Shown here one piece after another: positions 33,901-44,241 of a stretch of DNA of 64,000 bases. A program made the translations under genes and the position numbers. Where the stretch lies: NCBI GenBank assembly GCA_037074615.1, contig CM073519.1:31641001-31705000 (forward strand), read 5' to 3'. The stretch's first letter is position 1, and each line of letters starts with the position of its first letter. The notes beneath the pieces are model-generated. The model did not search any database, had not been told where the DNA came from, and saw only the letters and a list, made by a program, of their open reading frames with translations. This DNA comes from Leucaena leucocephala (Eukaryota > Streptophyta > Magnoliopsida > Fabales > Fabaceae).

Positions 33901-34970
33901 TTGGATTTCTTCAAAACATTGATGAACCTTGTGTGTACAAGAAGGTTAGTGGGAGCACAGTTGTGTTTTTGGTACTCTATGTCGATGACATCCTACTTAT
34001 TGGGAATGACATTCCTACCTTGCAGATTGTCAAGTCTTGGTTAGGAAAGTCTTTCTCGATGAAAGACTTGGGTGAAGCCACCTACATCCTAGGAATCAGG
34101 ATCTATAGAGATAGATCTAAAAGACTTCTAGGACTCAGTCAGAGTACATACATAGACAAAATACTGCATAGGTTCAGTATGCACGAATCAAAGAGGGGTT
34201 TCATACCCATGTCTCATGGTACTCACCTCAGTAAAGATCTGTGTCCTAGTACATCTGATCAGCGAGGTCGCATGAGTAAGGTTCCATATGCCTCGGCCAT
34301 AGGATCTATCATGTACGCCATGTTATGTACTCGACCGGATGTCTCGTTTGCCTTAAGTATGACTAGCAGATACCAACAGGACCCTGGTGAGGGCCATTGG
34401 ACTGCTGTCAAGAATATCCTTAAGTACTTAAGAAGGACTAAGGACTTATTCTTGGTCTATGGTGGATTGGATGATGAGCTCTGTGTAACTGGTTACACAG
34501 ATGCGAGTTTCCAAACTGACCAGGACGACCAAAAATCGCAGTCTGGATACATATTCCTCCTCAATAATGGAGCAGTAAGCTGGAAGAGCTCTAAGCAGGG
34601 CACTGTAGCAGATTCTGCAACGGAAGCTGAGTATATAGCAGCATCTGATGCAGCTAAGGAAGCCGTTTGGATCAGGAAGTTCATCACAGAACTAGGGGTG
34701 ATACCTACCATCTCAGATCCAATAACTTTGCTCTGTGACAATAGCGGTGCTATTGCACAGGCCAAAGAGCCTAGGTCACATCAAAGGACCAAGCATATAC
34801 TTAGGCGATTTCATCTCATCAGAGAAATCAACGATAGAGGTGATATAAAAATATGCAAAGTAGCAGGAGAAGATAATGTTGCTGATCCTCTAACAAAGCC
34901 GCTTGTGCAGGCAAAGCATGAGCATCATGTCAGGTCAATGGGAATTAGTCAAATTAATGATTGTACCTAG
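30987..34970 (+). CDS. Copia C Gag-Pol polyprotein, 1327 aa, uninterrupted
   Basis: Same length and domain order as the polyprotein of A, so residue numbers agree: CCHC knuckle 257-270, protease D307-T-A, integrase D507, D570, E606, reverse transcriptase D913 and YVDD 998-1001, RNase H D1172, E1213, D1251. About a dozen substitutions separate it from A. Most are conservative, but one replaces Ser887 of the strongly conserved ETFSPV motif at the start of reverse transcriptase with Phe. Others include Arg to Cys in the integrase MMSRTDLP stretch and Gly to Val in the RYGFL stretch near the integrase-RT linker. The frame is intact and could be translated; whether the enzyme is fully active is uncertain because of the ETFFPV change. 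The start is the same leader-proximal ATG as in A. Confidence 0.96.
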   Translation: MTTSNTATLSLRSVLEKDKLNGTNFLDWFRNLRIVLKQERKAHVLDQPIPEEPAANAPRAQRDAYMKHKEDSVDVGCLMLATMVPELQRDLEHMEAYEMIVHLKEMFQQQARQERYETTKALHSCKMAEGASVSAHVLKMKGYIDHLERLGFPMSQELATDLILNSLPESYDQFVMNYNMNNMEKSISELHGMLKTAEPSLKKKPSSVLMVQKGKGTKKKGKGKGKGHGSSGKTKESGKPETKPAPKKAKPPKEGVCFFCNEPGHWKRNCKLYLEDLKKNKKDSGAIASGIYVIDIHLSTSTSWVLDTACGSHICTNVQGLKDSRKLKKGEVDLRVGNRARVAALAVGTYELVLPTGLLLVLNNCYYVPALSSNIVSLSYLDKEGFTSIAGNSRCSIYRNDVFYAHGDLHVDHYILNLEQPNHGNIYNITAKRVKPNDLNPTYLWHCRLGHINEKRISKLHQDGFLNSFDFESYDTCESCLLGKMTKSPFTGHSERATDLLGLIHTDVCGPMNINARGGYSYFITFIDDFSRYGYIYLMKHKSESFEKFKIFQNEVQNQLGKTIKALRSDRGGEYLSQEFIDHLRNCGTLSQLTPPGTPQWNGVSERRNRTLLDMVRSMMCRTDLPPSFWGYALETAAFTLNRVPSKAIEKTPYEIWTGRTPSLSFLKIWGCEVYVKQQASDKLAPKSSKCLFVGYPKETKGYYVYNPANNKVFVVINGIFLKREFISKRTSGSKVQLEEVRELQDTTELQMENREDSQQVVETPQVTQGPRKSNRTRLQPQRYVFLISDSRDVLLIEHNEPTTYREAIVGPNSEKWLSAMKSEMQSMYDNQVWTLVDPPEGVKTVGCKWVFKEKTDMDGNVNVFKARLVAKGFTQTHGVDYDETFFPVAMAKSIRILFAIAAYYDYEIWQMDVKTAFLNGKLLEDVYMTQPEGFVRSEDSGKVCKLQKSIYGLKQASRSWNHRFDEVIKEFGFLQNIDEPCVYKKVSGSTVVFLVLYVDDILLIGNDIPTLQIVKSWLGKSFSMKDLGEATYILGIRIYRDRSKRLLGLSQSTYIDKILHRFSMHESKRGFIPMSHGTHLSKDLCPSTSDQRGRMSKVPYASAIGSIMYAMLCTRPDVSFALSMTSRYQQDPGEGHWTAVKNILKYLRRTKDLFLVYGGLDDELCVTGYTDASFQTDQDDQKSQSGYIFLLNNGAVSWKSSKQGTVADSATEAEYIAASDAAKEAVWIRKFITELGVIPTISDPITLLCDNSGAIAQAKEPRSHQRTKHILRRFHLIREINDRGDIKICKVAGEDNVADPLTKPLVQAKHEHHVRSMGISQINDCT

Positions 34971-34973
34971 TGC

Positions 34974-34984
34974 AAGTGGGAGGT
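34974..34984 (+). promoter_or_regulatory. Polypurine tract of Copia C
   Basis: AAGTGGGAGGT directly before the 3' LTR, identical to A and B. Confidence 0.9.
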
Positions 34985-36888
34985 TGTTGGAAATCGTGCC
35001 CTAGGGGCCAATCATTGTCTTATGAACATTATTGATTTATGAATTTATTAATTGAATTATCATATTATTTGCATGTTTACTATGATGACCATCCTTGAAT
35101 AATTCATGATATTATCCTAAATGTCCCTGGTCGATCATCTATGTGGGAGCACAGATGAAATAAGACCAGTATGACTTTGAAGATGTATAGAGATATAAAT
35201 CAAAGTCATAAGCACATGTAAGAGTACAGGGTGTTGGACCGACCCGCTATGAGAGAACTGCATGGGTAACGTCATAAGCTTCTCTCATATACAAACCATG
35301 TCAATATGCCCTTTGACCTGATATCATCATGGATTCCTACATGACAAAATGCTCAGCTTTGACCTAGTCAAAAGTCACTTTTGACCGAGTGATCATAAAG
35401 ACTATGTTCGGGCTTAGTGGTTTTTCATGCGGAGGAATGTGAATGGTCAAGATGGAATTTTGTCCCTCACATTCGTGGAGAGATATTACTGGGCCCCTCG
35501 ATGAGTGAGTCTGAGAAATGTATGGCCATACTGTAATGGAAAGGTAGTTCCATTTCTATAGTCAGACTACTCAGGGATCGAGAAAGTAACGGTCAGGAAT
35601 AGGAGGATGACATTATCCATGCCTCATCCATGACCAAAATATCGCGTGACAGAAGGGACATGATATGGTTGTATAAAAGGTTACATCGTTTATCGATCCT
35701 CATATGATTTGGGTAGTTGTTATGTCTTGCTAGAGACCGCTTGCGACTTGTGGGCTAGTATAGCAAATGGCCCACTGCCAACTTCATATGGGTCTACAGG
35801 GTCGCACACAAAATAGCCCAACACGAGCTATGATGTCCAGATTCATTGAATCTAAGACATGTCTAGATTCAATGAATGATCCAGGGTGGATATATATATT
35901 TATTTATATTTATATTCGTATATATATAAATTCGTATATATATTATATATATGAGATATATGAGATTTAATTTATAAGGATAAATTAAATCTCTATCACG
36001 TTTGAAATTCGAAATTCAAATTGATAGGATATCTCATATAAGAGATATTTATAAGATTTAATTTATAAGGATAAATTAAATCTCTATCACGTTTGAAATT
36101 CGAAATTCAAATTGATAGGATATCTCATATAAGAGATATTTATAAGATTTAATTTATAAGGATAAATTAAATCCCTATCACGTTTGAATTTGAAATTCAA
36201 ATTGATAGGATATCTCAAATTTGATTTATGGGAATAAATCAAATATAACTCAGTCTCATCTTTATTTAAAGTTAAATAAATAGGTAATTAAATCTGTGGG
36301 ACGGATTTAATATTATTTTATTTAATTAGTTTCTTATAAAATTATACAATATATGATATTGTATCAATTCGGAATTAATATAAGATTAACTCCAAAATCC
36401 AATTAAGTTAAGTAAAAAAAAAACGCATAGCATCCTCTATATCTGATTGGAGGAGCTACGTTTGAAAATATACAGAACACAAAAGGCCGAACGGAATCTG
36501 CAAAAGGTTTGCAGACAAGAAACTGCCGAAATAGAGACGGAGACTTGTGAAAGCCTTGGAGGGACAAGAGACGCTAGCACGTCGTTCGTGGTTGGAACGC
36601 TGTTCGTGTGGATACCAGTAGAGGAAGCCGACCTGAGGCGTCGACTTCTTGTGATCGGAAAGAGACCACCGTCCGCGGAGAGAATCTGTGAAGGTCGCTA
36701 AGGAACACTCCGTCGATTTCTTGCGATCAGAAAGAGATCACCACCCACGTAGAGAAGCTGTGAAATTCGCTAAGCAACACTAAGGGTAATGATTCTTTCC
36801 ACTTGACTTAAACACATACGGCAGATCCTGGCAAGGAATGGAAAAATTTTAAAGTTTATTTCCGCTGCGTGTCTTCTAATTCCTTACA
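34985..36888 (+). repeat. 3' LTR of Copia C
   Basis: 1904 bp with three 91-bp units at about 35963-36216. It is followed by the ATTCC duplication and then by X LTR sequence. Confidence 0.95.
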
Positions 36889-37713
36889 ATTCCAACAATA
36901 CCACAGCAATATCAATAAATGTAATGACGACAAACAGATACACACATATAGCTTCAAGTTTAATGGCGACTTCACAGCCTCTACCCCATTTTATTCATCA
37001 ACTTTTCTTCCCAAAATAAAGCAATCTTCCACAATGCTCATACACACATGCACTTCACAGTAAACTAAAATTCCCATAGCCATGAACTAACACAAACCAC
37101 ATGAAGCAAAACAGGGAGCATCGAGGAAGCTTACCCCACTTATTCAATCTGCAACGTTCAGTAATGGCACCCAAGAAGAGCTTCAAAAGTCTAGAATTTC
37201 CACGGTGACGATAGAGGGACTTGACGGTAACAATATACCACAGCAACTCCTTACACAACGACAGCGACAGGAAGAGGGAAATTGAATGAGTGGACTTGTT
37301 ACAATAATAGAGCATACTCGATAGAGATGACACACAGCACAATGGTGACAAAGAAACTGAACACCATAACAGAGAATCCCAACAATGCCGACTGCCACAT
37401 ACCCTCGCTATACCTCTCATTAGCTTCCCTTGATTTTCCCTTGCTCGCAGCACTTAAATGCAAATGAAAATTCATGTGATGTGACACTTCCAAGGCAATG
37501 ACATGGTAGGGTAGGTTGATGACACACTACAGCGGATGACCATATAGTATCGCTAGAGTGGAGCTTATATCGTTGCTTCCTTCCATCTGTGCTGTTGAAG
37601 CAATTATGAGAAAAAATGGCAAAGGGTACAGCTTCAGTAGAGTAAAAGGGGGAGGGGCAAAATTGTAATTTCATGCGCTAGAAAATTAAAAGAAAACCTC
37701 ACTACTGTAGTTT

Positions 37714-37770
37714 CCAAGGTTCAAACACAGGACCTCTGCAATTAAATCCCGTCACATAACCACTCAGCTA
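37714..37770 (-). promoter_or_regulatory. Pol III box A/B-like pair in second X LTR
   Basis: On the minus strand TAGCTGAGTGG (37760-37770) is followed by GTGTTTGAACC (within 37714-37728). It holds the same position relative to the LTR start as the pair at 981-1032, so it is an old part of the LTR. Confidence 0.4.
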
Positions 37771-37919
37771 AAGCCTCCTCATTGACATTGTTTACAATTA
37801 ATATATATATATATATATACTCTTTGCTAATTTAATTTTTGAAATATGAAAAATCCTGACCCATAACATTCTTCCCCTCTTGAGAAATTTGGTCCTCCGA
37901 ATTTGAAAATATGCTCACC

Positions 37920-38050
37920 TTAGATCTCGAATAAGTACAGGTACTTGATCCGCATCTCACTATCCATTTCTAAAGTAGCTTCTTCCTCTGAATGATTACG
38001 CCATAACACTTTCACTAAAGGAATCTCTTTTGATCTTAACTTCTTTACTT
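37920..38050 (-). pseudogene. Gypsy X pol C-terminus (chromovirus-like) remnant
   Basis: The minus-strand frame reads KKLRSKEIPLVKVLWRNH, then a Glu-rich stretch with EEAT, and ends LYLFEI plus stop at 37920. The pattern KVLWRNH...EEATWE...Y-LF is the end of the integrase/chromodomain region in plant chromovirus (Tekay/Del-type) polyproteins; here the conserved Trp after EAT is Leu. It lies about 50 bases upstream (element sense) of a purine tract and the X LTR start. Only this C-terminal fragment survives. Confidence 0.8.
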
Positions 38051-38568
38051 GGGGTGAGGGCTTTTTCATTGTAATTATTAAAAGACTTCCATAAAAAGTG
38101 AAATTATAGCAACTTAATTACAAAAATACCATCGCCTGTTCTTCATGAATTTTTTGTTTAACCGCCGTAAAATAGTATCATAAAAGTTGTTGTTTCTAAT
38201 AGTAGTACTTTAAATCTATTCTAAGATTTTGAATGTTTTCTTTAAATTTACTATTAGGTTCCATCCTGTTGTTGCTATCATATGGACTATTCTTCCTATA
38301 ATTCAAGTAAAAATTTGACCATCCATGTTTTAGTTGGAAAGAGACACCCCCTGATTAGAAGAAAAAGTGGTTTGATGAATGAGCTGGGTATATATCTTAT
38401 CTCTATTATATTTGTAATTTTTTTTGAAGTTATTTCCTCATTTTGTTTTAGTTTTTATCTTTTTTCATTCTCGTTTATGCAGAAAAATATAAATCCATGC
38501 CATAATATGAAAATGCTATTAAGAAAAATTAGAGTGTAAAGTGTGTAGCAATCTTGAGAAATACAATG
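38051..38568. other. Unassigned AT-rich stretch
   Basis: Lies between the X pol remnant and the truncated Y LTR. The frame at 38282-38539 has a hydrophobic, low-complexity translation with no recognised domain. It is probably further decayed repeat. Confidence 0.4.
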
Positions 38569-38880
38569 CATTTATGACCAAATGAACAGTGATCTTTGAC
38601 AAATAAATTGTATTAATTGACTAGGCATTTGGTCTAAAAATTATTTTTCCTTCAATTTTAAGATGTTATCTTCACGTAGCTTTTCGAACCACTTCATTTT
38701 GATTTTTCTAGAATTCATTATGATTTTTTGAAGTTCATCACCAAATATAGAATGCAATATGAATAGTAACTCATAAAAGTAAACTTTTAGATTTAGCTAA
38801 TGGACTTCCAAAGTCTTGTAAGTAGTTCTAAATACTATTGAATGGTCCCTAAGATGTACGAAAATAAGTATATTTCATTT

Positions 38881-38892
38881 TGGTATCAGAGC
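38881..38892 (+). promoter_or_regulatory. Primer-binding site of decayed Y element
   Basis: TGGTATCAGAGC, three bases after the LTR end ATTTCA, complementary to initiator tRNA-Met. Confidence 0.85.
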
Positions 38893-41800
38893 AGAAGTTT
38901 CTGACATTAGATAAGACAATCCCCAGATCCTAACTCTAAGTAGTAAGTACTTGTTAAGTTAGGATATATATTAGGATAGTTAGTATTGCTTATTTAAGTA
39001 ATTCCTACATAAGTAGATATGGGATTTCATAAAGTTAGGTTAGAGTCATCAGTTAATAAGGGAGACCCCCCGACCAATAATGATATATGAAGATGATATA
39101 CATCTAGACTCTGTCAGGAAGATCTATAGTAGAACATCCCATAGATATTTCTGTAGACTCAAACCTGTAGTTTAGAGGTTATGTAGAGATTCAGCTTAAT
39201 GTTGTGCATGTACTAGATGATGCTGAGTCTAGTGACTCTATACAGTATGAGTTTATGGGATTGCCCTCTAACCTCGATGTAAGCTTTATTCCTCTGATGA
39301 GAGGGCAGATTACGACTAAGTACTAGAACTGGATTATAACTATACCAGATATTATTCCTCCTCTATGAGAGTTTGAGGATAGAGTTGCTATGAGTAATAT
39401 ACAACAGTCTCTTGATCTAGAGATCTAGTCAGAGTTTATGACATTTCTTTTTTATTCTTAAAGTCTAGGAATATGTGATTTTATAGAGAAAGATCAGTGT
39501 GATGTTTCTGGTCCTAGTCAACCCCAGCCTTCTTTGTTAAAGACAAATAATGTTGACTATATTAGTCTCAAGAAAGTCGTAGAGAGTGAATTACTCAGTC
39601 TAGGTCAAGGGATGGATAAAAGTAGAGATCAAGAGCAGTCAGTTTATCAGCAGTTCCTTAATGCCGTAGCAAGGATGATAAATAGATATACAATAGAGGG
39701 CATTAACCTGAATCACGTTTACACTCTAGAAGATTAGCATAAGATGGTTGTAAGCTAGATATTGCTATATACCTCTACATGGCACATAGAGCTAAGTGGG
39801 TTTTTGGTGAATGATCGACCAACTGATATATAGGGGTGCACTTATGTATGCAGAAGTATTTGTAGTTTACGATTCCCTATAAAAGAATATAAAAAGAGTT
39901 GAGGGGTAATGTAAATATGTAAGAATTATAAAAGTAAAGTATAATAGTTATAATGTACCCTAAATATGTAGTTGACATGTATGTAATGCATGTATAAATA
40001 CTATAAGGGCATGAAATATGAGTTTTGATGTGATATAATAAAATCATAGGTAGTTGAACATTTATGTGAATATGTTTCCTATTTAATATGATTATGATAG
40101 GTAGATATGATTGAGTTTCAATTGACTCAAGCTTATTAAAGCCAAGAATAAGAGTTAGCCATTGTTAGAGTAAAGACTAGAAGTTCTAGAGCTGTCATGT
40201 CGAGACAGAAAAGACCTATAGTCATGACTGAAGGGCATAGAGATGTCAAGTCATGATGAGTAGATTGAGGTGGTCACATCTAAAGTTTACAGATAGTATG
40301 AGTCGCGACTAGCCAGTACTCAAGTCGCTACTAGGATGCAAAAATACCTAATGATAAGAATAAAGATTCTACCCTCACTGAAGTTTATAAGTTAGAGGTT
40401 TAGCACATGGTACAGGCTAGCCAAACAGTACGAGGAATTAAGATACAGAAGATCAAGATTAATTTAAGAAAAGGTTCAGAAGTACGTCCTCTGTGTGACT
40501 ATCAGGAGTAGACCTACCTTATAAAAGAGTTTGTTTAGAAGTCTTTCCTAAACAAACGAATTAAAAGTTAGATTGAGACTTGCCTAAGAAGGAGCCTAAC
40601 ATATGGCTTAAGGTTAAAGACGTGATGGCTAATAAATAGAAAGTTAATGTTCCCAAAACAGAGGGATCCCATCACGAGAAAATAGTAACCTAACATACAT
40701 AGGGTAGAGCACCCTAGAGAACAAAAGTAATAGTACTATATGATGAATGAGATCTAAGTGACTTAAGTTAGTCAGGATCAAGAAAAGACTCGAAAGGAAC
40801 CATGGTCTAGTCCAGAGCAGACTAAGACTGTCAGACAGAAAAATTTAATAGATAGTAGAGCGATGTAAAAGTTACTCCATAGAGATAGAGATTTATCTGC
40901 TCACCTAAGAAGCTTTTCTCGAAGAGTTTATAAGAAACATTCCTCTTAGTTATATAGAGATGAGCGTGAGGCTAAGGGTTAAAGTAGGGAAAGAGAAACC
41001 CTTTGATGAATACTTAGCCAAGTTCATCCACATGAACAGTGAGAGTTGGATAACTAAGAAGTTAGTTCACATATTGAATTCCATGTTACAAAGAAATAGT
41101 TTTTCTTAGGCAGTTATAGAAGTTTAACAGAGTAGTAGATGTATACGAAATAAGAAAAGGATTTTATGATGTCTAAAGAAAGAAAGGTAGCCACAGTTTC
41201 AAAGATAAATTGACTCCCCTATTCCCTATGTAAGAAAGAGTAATTAATGAAGGGTTGAGTCTATACCCTAATAAGAGGGTAATGTGCCAACCTAAGTTAG
41301 TTGAATAGTTACTTTAGATTCTTAAATAAATTGTCATATCCTAACCAGATAATGTGATAGATAGTCTGACAGATAATATGATAGATGAAAGAATGCTTTA
41401 AATTTTACCAAGTTAATTTTTTAATTGCAATGTGCGTATGAGGGGTGGTTGAGCAAATTATGTGATATGGCTTATGTTGCCATAAGTTATGATGAATAGT
41501 TACATCTCCTTGTAGTTTTCATATGATGACATGCATGTTAGAGAATGCTTAAATGATTGCATCTCCTTGCATATTATGCATGTTAGTGTATGATATGATG
41601 AATAAACACTCTCCTTTTGCATTACATGCAGGGGTAGAGTAGATATGATGAGAAAGTTTTGAAAAAAAAAATTATTGCTCCCATGCTATACAACATGCAA
41701 TTAGATAATTCAACTTGTTAATGATAAAGCAATAGAAAAGCAATAAATAAGATTAGAGATTAAGGTTAGTAGCGAACGTATAGACAAATGATTACAATAC

Positions 41801-44227
41801 TTAAGACATATCCCTTCAGTAGGGATAAGATAGATGAATGATGTACCATGAAATGAAATAAAATGAGACGCAGTTATGAAAGATGATATAGCCCTAAGAG
41901 GGAGCAGCGTCTATGCAATAGAAGTTAACATTCTTGCAATAGAGCTAGATTGCTCTTGCAATAGAGTCAGATTGTTCTTGAGATAAAGCCAAGAGAATAG
42001 ATAATGCAACTCATGTAGAGTAATGTCCATTAAATGAGATGGACAGATTATGATGGATATGTGCACAGTAGAGCCTATGTAGCTATCTGCAGTAATAAAC
42101 ATAGTAAAGTTATGAAAGATGTGAATAATATGAGAAATTATTGAGTGATAGAGGAAATGAAATTGGCTTCCGTGATAATTTTTGGGGAATTATCTACTGA
42201 GTTAACAACTAAGTGGAAGTGGCTAATCTTGTAACTTAGTCCGTTGGTTTAAGTCTTCTAGAGATGAGAATACAGTACAACAGAATCGCCTTAGATTCCA
42301 GAGGATTGCAGTTAGGTCTTTGCATGGCTCACAAATAATAGAATTCCAGGGTCGCAGTTAGATCCTAAAGAAGCTTACAGTTGATCGCAGTAGATCCTAA
42401 GGGTCGTAGTAGACCTAGCCTAGAGAAAGAAAATAAATGAGCCATAAGTATAGTATGTCTTTGGAAGAACAATTACCAAGGACAAGGTTAAGTAAGAGAA
42501 GCTTCACAAGTGGGTTAGCTCATAACAGAGAGAGTAATCATGATGTTAATTTCAAATAGCCTTATTACTATTAGAGACTGAACTCATAATCTTCTTACAT
42601 GTAACAGGAACTAAGTAATCATAGTTAAAGTTTTTAATCTTGAGTAACAGATAATTATGAGTTTGTAGATAATATGGCTAAGGAAGAGAAAAATAATATC
42701 TCATAAGATATGAGAAGGGGTCAAATAAGAATAAAGATATCATTAAGATGATATTATAGAGAATAAGAATTAGAGACAAATAGATCCTCTAGATGAGGAT
42801 AAAGAGATTAGAAGGCCAGATAGACCCAAGAAAGACAATATGAGAAGGGTTTAAGATAGTAAAGTACTAGGGTTGGAGCCTGTTAGCACAAGTACTTCAG
42901 ATTTTTATCAGTACTTTTCAGTTAAGCGTGCTCAGGCAATAGTAGCCCATAATGGGTGACCCCTGGGAAGTGATAAGAAAGGGTGTAAATGCCATAGAAG
43001 TTTGGCATAGATGGATAAAGTTATATATCATGATAAAAAGAGCTATGAAAAGTTAGAAAAGGTTATGAACGGTAAGAGACTAGAACCCTTATGTCAACTC
43101 CAAATAAAATGAATTTGGAAGGAAATATTTAGAGGAGTTTTCTCAAGAGCTAGCAAAGTATAAGTTAAAGAGAATATTAGACTTATGGTATCTCAAGATA
43201 TGTCATGATAAGGTAAGATAAGTCATGAAAGGGTGTGATAGACCATGATATAGCCATATTTGGCCAGATATGCCATGATACAGCATGAAAAGTACATAAT
43301 GAGATATATTATGAGAAATATGTATTGAGAAATATAATACAAAATAGCTTGGTAGCTAGCTTTCTAAACAGATAGAGAGGATCCCTTTTTGAAAGGGATA
43401 AGATGTTTAAATGTTACGTTACAAATAAATTAGCAAGTGAGAGCTTTCACTCCTTGTATGAAATGTCAGGCATTATGTTATATTTGTAAAATATGCTAAA
43501 ACTCCAAATGTTAGATCAGTGCAAGCTCCATGTGACAGAGCTATGCTAGCTCCGAGTATTATAGTTGTGCATATTAAGAAAATGAATGCTTGAGCTATGA
43601 TATTAGAGCTTTGCATTCATTGGCACATATGTAGTCTTGTAAGTGTTAGCCATGCATTATGCATGTTAGAGTATCTGCTCCTACCCAGCAGTAAAGTAAA
43701 GAAAGAAAGAATAATGACATAAGTCCTCTCTCTGTATTATGATGAGTTATTAAAGATGATAAGAAGAAATGGCATACGATGATATGAAAATGAGATATAA
43801 AGCTTTGTGGATGTTAAGAAAATTTAGCTAGATACTCATATAAGTAATAAGAGATATGTGCTAGAAAGTATGATGAGTAGTTGATGGAACCTCTATAATA
43901 TAGTAATATTTGAGAGAGTTTAATATGAAAAAAATTGACACTATTCACAATTCTAGTCTAGTGAGAAGTCTATATGCAAATAGATGCATAGCAAGTAAGC
44001 AGGTAATATAATGAAGTAGAGTTCAACTCTGATTGAGTTGATTTAGAAATGACAAATAGTCACAGCAAAGATATGAAGATCTATGGATATGGAAAGTACT
44101 CCGCTAAGACGTCAAGATAGAAGATAAGAGATAAATACCCCAATCCTTAGTCATAAAGTAGAAAAGGATATCTATCTAAGATTGTTGACTCAAATACTAA
44201 GTAAATTTTGAGGACAAAATTTATTTT
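38893..44227 (+). pseudogene. Degraded Y interior with gag trace, no visible pol
   Basis: About 5.3 kb with stops in every frame. The best trace of coding is near 40930-41060, where LEEFIRNIPLSYIE and then FDEYLAKFIHM resemble the capsid region of plant Gypsy Gag. A 67-codon frame at 39534-39737 has no match I recognise. I find no protease, YxDD or integrase motif. It could be an old autonomous element or a non-autonomous one that never carried pol; the sequence does not decide. Confidence 0.55.
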
Positions 44228-44241
44228 AAGGGAGGTAGAAA

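Larger units (their letters stand above)
27844..36888 (+). mobile_element. Copia element C, complete
   Basis: 9045 bp, same family and layout as A: two 1904-bp LTRs (TG...CA), PBS 29749-29760, leader 29748-30986, one 1327-codon frame, polypurine tract 34974-34984. It is flanked by ATTCC (27839-27843 and 36889-36893). About 15 LTR differences are visible by eye, so it is older than A but still young. It is inserted in the minus-strand X LTR. Confidence 0.97.
22264..37868 (-). mobile_element. 3' LTR of a Gypsy X element, twice interrupted
   Basis: In element sense it starts TGTTATGGGTCAGG (37868) and ends GGACGTTACA (22264). The net length is about 3.16 kb after removing the Y solo LTR and Copia C with their duplicated targets. 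Just upstream in element sense is a purine-rich AAGAGGGGAAGAA tract, preceded by a Gypsy pol C-terminus (37920-38050), so this is the 3' LTR of a minus-strand element whose interior and 5' LTR are lost. The pieces are 22264-23036, 26434-27843 and 36894-37868. A (TA)n run lies at 37798-37820. Frames inside such as 37055-37453 have no recognisable domain. Confidence 0.85.

Noticed and set aside
37055..37674. Several overlapping Cys- and Leu-rich frames
   Set aside because: They lie inside the X LTR, overlap on both strands and are not found in the other X LTR.
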